Made by a program: the position numbers and the translations under genes
Assembly (NCBI GenBank): GCA_934725735.1
Contig: CAKVCP010000020.1
Location: forward strand, 1-24,913
Source: an uncultured Thermoguttaceae bacterium
GTDB lineage: Bacteria; Planctomycetota; Planctomycetia; Pirellulales; Thermoguttaceae
DNA length: 24,913 nucleotides
Direction of reading: 5' to 3'
Shown here: piece by piece, positions 23,401 through 24,913 of the stretch
Position numbering within the stretch: the first letter of the stretch is position 1
Layout of the letters: every line of letters begins with the position of its first letter
Notes under the pieces: model-generated
Told to the model about the DNA's origin: nothing
Seen by the model: only the letters and a program-made list of their open reading frames with translations
The model's database searches: none

Positions 23401-24913
23401 CCGTTGTCGATCTTCGTGCCGTCTGGGGTCGAGAAGTTCGTGACGATCGGACCGGCGGTGTCGGTCGATTCAGTGAAGGAACGGAAATAGATGTGCGTGT
23501 AGGAGGAATCGAGAGAGTTCCCGATGCTCGGATAGACGTCGTTTCTCGTTTGAGCGTTGAAATTCGACTGCATCGACCAAACGACGACGACGTCTCCATT
23601 AGAGGTTGCGGCGGAATGCGCGTTGACTTGAGACGCGCCGATCGAACCATAACGTTCAACCGCCATGCTCGTAAACATCGCGTAATCCATATCGCCGTCC
23701 TGACTACGCATCTTCAAGGACGAATTATCATAATCGTACCGGATGTACAACGGCGTGTCGTGAAGATTGTTCTGCGCGGTGATTTGCAACGCGACATAGC
23801 GTTCGACCGTTCGAATACCGGTGTATTCGACGTTGTCGATCTTTTCCTTGTAGGGATACGAGAAGGAGTCGGTACGAACGCCGATTTCGCCATAGGTGCC
23901 TTCGTAGAAATCGAGTTCGTCGGTCGAGACGAGGCGCACGACAAAGCTGTTCGTATCTCCGCCGCAGATCGTCATTCCGCTGAGCGTCGACTGAACGTAA
24001 GAGATAAGACCTTCGTAATCCTCGAGATATCCGTAATCGGAATTGTAGTATCCGCTAAGATCAAGAGTCACGGTCTCCGCAGTCGCGGCGTTGGAAGTCG
24101 TCTTATCGGAAGCGGTCAGGAGACCGATTTGCAGGGTCAGCGAAGCGCTAGCAACCTGTTCGGAAGGCAACGCGAGATAGAAGCACGCGTTCGAACCGCT
24201 ACGGTAATCGCTGACGACGCCGGAAACGACGGACGGATCGGTAACGACCGCAGTCGGCGTGGCGCCGGTCGAACCGGTCGTTCCGGTCGAATCGGTACCG
24301 GTACCGGTACTCGTGGATCCGGAAGTTCCGTCGTAGAGGGTCTGGCCGTAGTTGACGTAGCTAATATCGTTGCCGTTGTTGCGAAGAGGCGAGAGGAGCG
24401 ATTCAAGAACTGCGGTCAAACGCATGATCTGCTCGTCCGTCGCGCCTTCCTTCTGAGCGACCGCCACGAAAAACTTAATATAGCTGTCCGCGTCGACGCA
24501 GTCGTAGTTATGAAGCGTGTAGATCGGCTCGACGCCTTCGTCGGTGAAGTCGCCGTATTTGTCGTAGCCCCATCCGAGCGCAAGCTTAATATATTGGATC
24601 AAGTCTTCGTTCTTGCTCTCATAGGAGTACTTCTGACCGCGCAGGAATTGCTTGTTTTCATAGACGAGGTTATTGTCTTCGAAATCGCTCCATTTGAGCT
24701 GAATGAAGAGGTCGTCATACCTGCTCGAGTACATCAACGCGGGGTCGGAAAGAACCATCTGAGTCACAGAGTGGATATCCATTCCGAAGCCTTGATAGGC
24801 GACGAAGACGTCGCCGTCGGCGTCGACGCTGACGGACGGACGGCCCTGATCGCCGACGGTGATCGCGTTCGCGACGGTTGACGAAAGAATCGTCGTGTTT
24901 GCGTAAAGAGCGC
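16251..24913 (-). CDS. Giant repetitive surface-type protein with embedded serine protease and RTX-like C-terminus (5' partial)
   Basis: The frame stays open from the right edge through 24783 to a TGA at 16251. The ATG at 24782 is internal, because the 43 codons before it encode another repeat of the same kind (PSVSVDADGDVFVAYQG). At least 2886 residues are visible and the N-terminus is missing. Numbering from that internal Met: at least 12 beta repeats of the form VAxDxxGDxVVVW followed by a Gly/Asp-rich turn and an R-x-F strand, probably propeller blades; two Ig-like regions (about 438-595 and 1635-1830) with DTAGPIVTNF or DTTPPYVTRA starts and AFDENM or SFSEYMF motifs (Big_5-like); a trypsin-fold protease (His1131, Asp1182, Ser1298); seven Gly/Thr/Asn/Ser tracts; and from about 2455 an RTX-like region. 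It is acidic and low in Cys. Secretion and a role in adhesion or the cell surface are inferred from composition. The substrate is unknown. Confidence 0.9.
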   Translation of the reverse strand, partial: ALYANTTILSSTVANAITVGDQGRPSVSVDADGDVFVAYQGFGMDIHSVTQMVLSDPALMYSSRYDDLFIQLKWSDFEDNNLVYENKQFLRGQKYSYESKNEDLIQYIKLALGWGYDKYGDFTDEGVEPIYTLHNYDCVDADSYIKFFVAVAQKEGATDEQIMRLTAVLESLLSPLRNNGNDISYVNYGQTLYDGTSGSTSTGTGTDSTGTTGSTGATPTAVVTDPSVVSGVVSDYRSGSNACFYLALPSEQVASASLTLQIGLLTASDKTTSNAATAETVTLDLSGYYNSDYGYLEDYEGLISYVQSTLSGMTICGGDTNSFVVRLVSTDELDFYEGTYGEIGVRTDSFSYPYKEKIDNVEYTGIRTVERYVALQITAQNNLHDTPLYIRYDYDNSSLKMRSQDGDMDYAMFTSMAVERYGSIGASQVNAHSAATSNGDVVVVWSMQSNFNAQTRNDVYPSIGNSLDSSYTHIYFRSFTESTDTAGPIVTNFSTPDGTKIDNGNTVTSALKDVVVAFDENMITVGDGTSAYNTIHAVDNPQNWKLLRDGVEVTGAIESVDFGMNASMNLARQTVDENGNPIEAINDGSLAYGTNRWEAVVHFADGLELTDGNYSLVCSNLVQDVARNGLYAQGYAEDGSADGYEGHDWRCDFNVIPFNESQGFAYNEGFKYDSYIPVTNVHGDDSKGDPIKEAEETGETISQTTRDGILEESSDYGPNTANAVACNSNGDYVVVWIEAEGSVESGSVTKTVYARTYRALYVINSDGVREQVIDQQHATGDPIVVYRDVNVYDEDGDLIAGSDPRQASVAMDDSGAFAVVWDMYTDGKGEDGSRDVYLAKYAFNGGQMSINGNSTSPTRANIETADTQQYASVAMDSDGDIVVVWESYDQDGSGWGIYGRRFVTNGLSYGYANTIQSIQLMDSINVQGDTLRIQGSAGDLDYDVTVNLSVEMKTNVKRIKEALIGAGFDKNDIVVAQSASDTISIEFTGIYTAQYVDVLEASSNRSDLRVNVAMRQTGCEGTEFAVNQTTENNQRFASIGMDRDGTFVVSWTSWGQDLDSETESNIYARRFASNHVVSAGVASLSEQTLAPDSTASKVITTDPIEQNEVYAGQGYDSVCLITVGGTASDVTGDGSGTGTGTGTGTGTGTGTTTNLSIGTGSLLTDGYHILTAAHVVCDDNGVPIDVTDTPIYCTFETTNGVYSIPVKAIAVHPTYAGDPSDNQVDLAVLTLATAAPSFLDGYSLYTGSSELGQTITFVGYGLAGDVEETEDEMTNRLAGTKHQGQNVYELTGANFDQAGNPNTLIYDFDDGTYSNDYLGNYYGVRNLGLGDAEAITAPGDSGSPSFINGQIAGICSFGSDFDGDETFGPGNFQVDVRVSSYVDWINSVILSGLGDEFLVNTEATISTDNTTDNTGTGNNNGNNGTTTVISSDFYQKGNQIWSSVSCGGDGSFAITWTGYNQDGNGDAQTGGSNNGLGGVFMRVFLSTDADSTTTSTTTSTDNSTTTTTSNDGLALASYVTGSRVFQVNEYTANDQIHSQVAFAENGSIVVTYESYQDPTSEEDSDLADNFGIFARRYKLTKEVEEIYSSTSSSTGNNNTGTTTTTTVTYNTTYDVVENGEEFRVSKLNYLNPEEDGDQVGGSVAVDANGDMIFVWSDLSHPMENIESIVCMRAIALPEDTTPPYVTRANAVYTDSEGEVQQVSLYSNSVTFASGHGPTSMVYSFSEYMFSAQMNEDVKGDTFVPDEMYDGVYSYLDDKNLENRNVKSVINYNDWTLTLNGKDVTSTYIYDILYGFNASTQVEDYLRAQGLSDEEIAELNFQTVADPDYRTDTYELVILFKNTLPDGSYVLTLSDKVTDASGKNRLDGDYDGESGGSFSVNFNIGIPSVGDSEYVPSRDSEAFTGEYGGEGKPIVVSNSDGFIIVTEQQVLYELDGSSGSGNTGTGNNNSTSNNNASTSTGYSEAYGYYETIMIDGTLYRIESDIVMHQFNADGSQKGVEVRVNPYADGNQMAPDIALTEGGSFVVAWIGESNEALNGVCARFYPGGQAQKTQIQVAGTKGMRCWDVDVSINEETGLVLITWVQGSKDGNTQADELYGRFYDLNGNAKGAAFKIQSQIDGYSVQEFDVAAVNAGDSMNYVCIWKMYNAKNRTYDIYQKVITAADYNGSYYATGSEVTLVNQTTAYGQYSPQICSNKDTGEYYIVWVSDQVQANGADIYLRRFDAYGNPMTFMGTTNEVLVNTYVKHVQGAPDVACNNDGVVVVWESYDAEEYNYDPDPANKTDLHDYGVACRVFNYAGEPVYVMGDVMETIDTGYEKIEVAVKKDPGTVLNRDQGEFVINTTTTGDQFAPSVAVFDWINDSTTGLAVPRFVVAWAGPNENAAEEIETSDNTTNSGTGNNNNNNNNNNTGTTTDLTSYVGPYRIFYKYVTPGGANSNDSSITISGKNFSNSSYGDGVVSGENDRYGTEESTGSGFYRPIDVKPELPAAADPTTPAESSEVFRIAGTDGDDVVKIITGANGSIVVTLNGETVAIPTGVTTIFVDGGAGNDTVAYEGASNESVEVSASKVAFRGAQDVVLTGFESVDASGKLGDLAIAASSNADKVTLAPNAATFNSLGFSFAATGFGAATADGAGKASVVMTGTDGDDALTISGGASNFVGAGFEFNAKNFASVRANGGLGSDSAKLSDVKALTASDGSLVATLANGSVAAFGFESIEAAGAAASKANLIGTKGDETVVTDSTGTTTTFESGATIKTTGFASETFDGRGGNDSAAIVAGAGANVFEGFAQSATFTNGANTRAFNGFSNVKVFGSETEAKSSLVATLHNTAREDVFTAFGDVVEMDVDGDNLYTIVAADQVAVKRDFADADKFDVADDLDVDFTADDWTL
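17694..17723 (-). repeat. Poly-asparagine codon tract
   Basis: Ten consecutive Asn codons (AAC/AAT mixed) within a Thr/Gly linker of the giant gene. The surrounding linker (about 17670-17765) has the pattern Asn-Thr-Thr-Asn-Ser-Gly-Thr-Gly, then the Asn run, then Thr-Gly-Thr3. Confidence 0.93.
19300..19880 (-). other. Second Ig-like (Big_5-type) domain of the giant protein
   Basis: It starts at DTTPPYVTRA and includes a VYSFSEYMF strand (cf. AFSEPM in Big_5 domains), a DWTLTLNGKDV segment and the closing LPDGSYVLTLSDKVTDASGKN strand. This order matches Ig-like domains of S-layer and cell-surface proteins. It carries an insertion rich in Asp/Glu/Asn before DWTLTL. Confidence 0.65.
20740..21596 (-). 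other. Trypsin-fold (S1-like) serine protease domain of the giant protein
   Basis: All three catalytic residues are present: His in LTAAHVV (codon 21392-21390), Asp in NQVDLAVLTL (codon 21239-21237) and Ser in APGDSGSPSF (codon 20891-20889). The domain opens with GQGYDSVCLITVGG, then an eight-fold Gly-Thr tract interrupts it before GTGSLLTDGYHILTAAH, and it ends with VRVSSYVDWI. Six residues before the Ser is Ile, not the Asp that gives trypsin its Arg/Lys preference, so specificity is probably different. There is no obvious propeptide boundary. Confidence 0.88.
21459..21506 (-). repeat. Gly-Thr dipeptide repeat, 8 x 6 bp
   Basis: Eight Gly-Thr codon pairs in succession, written with mixed synonymous codons (GGT/GGA/GGC with ACC/ACT/ACG). 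The tract lies inside the N-terminal part of the protease domain, between the first strand and the GTGSLL strand. Confidence 0.93.
23000..23470 (-). other. First Ig-like (Big_5-type) domain of the giant protein
   Basis: It begins at TAGPIVTNFSTPDGT, continues with LKDVVVAFDENM (a Big_5-like strand) and NWKLLRDGVEVTG, and closes at LTDGNYSLVCSNLVQDVARNG. It has the same order of elements as the second Ig-like domain at 19300-19880, which indicates a shared origin. Confidence 0.65.

Noticed and set aside
16251..24782. ATG at 24782 as the start of the giant gene
   Set aside because: The frame continues upstream to the window edge and encodes a typical repeat (GDQGRPSVSVDADGD), so this Met is internal.
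21687..24881. Plus-strand open frame of 1064 codons opposite the giant gene
   Set aside because: It lies in the exact antisense register of a gene with clear repeat and domain structure. Its translation is low in recognisable motifs, and it is open only because the sense gene avoids TTA, CTA and TCA codons.

Overview
The window looks like a chromosomal segment of a planctomycete (Planctomycetota), possibly a Pirellulales-type lineage. This is inferred from several traits: a planctomycete-style DUF3299-like membrane protein, an enlarged SecA of 1254 residues, a secretin-N-domain protein with an Ala/Glu/Pro heptad repeat, and a giant repetitive exported protein with an embedded serine protease and RTX-like tail. 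No rRNA, tRNA, CRISPR array, transposase or phage gene was seen. The organism call rests on protein character only, with no marker-gene comparison.

Layout. Bases 1-2766 carry two plus-strand genes: the 3' part of a secretin-N-domain-like gene, whose start lies off the left edge and which opens with an AEP[AT]PAP heptad array, and then a radical SAM/SPASM gene of the TIGR04053 type. Everything from 2883 onward is on the minus strand. In plus-coordinate order it comprises a small Cys/His-rich exported protein of unknown function, a PepSY-TM membrane protein with an unusual Cys cluster and Gly/Gln repeat insert, an NAD-type isocitrate dehydrogenase, a DUF3299-like membrane protein, a FtsX/MacB-type ABC permease with a His-rich insert, gyrA, secA, and the 3' portion of a giant gene (at least 2886 codons) that runs off the right edge.

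Transcription. Most genes look like single units. Hairpins with T-rich tails follow the secretin-like gene, the radical SAM gene, the PepSY gene, the dehydrogenase, secA and the giant gene. Sigma70-like promoters can be read upstream of gyrA (12073-12100), secA (16088-16116), probably the dehydrogenase (6654-6681) and, as an extended -10, the PepSY gene (5225-5233). The permease and the DUF3299-like gene are 85 bases apart with no clear terminator between them and probably form an operon.

Most notable content. First, the giant surface-type protein: at least 12 VVVW-type beta repeats, two Ig-like domains, a complete His/Asp/Ser protease domain whose own loop is interrupted by a Gly-Thr tract, several Asn/Thr/Gly linkers, and a degenerate RTX-like C-terminus. 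Second, the PepSY protein with a metallothionein-like cysteine cluster. Third, the metal-flavoured permease/DUF3299-like pair, which has no ATPase gene nearby. Fourth, a GyrA whose quinolone-pocket positions are Ala and Pro. The core genes (gyrA, secA, dehydrogenase) are intact.
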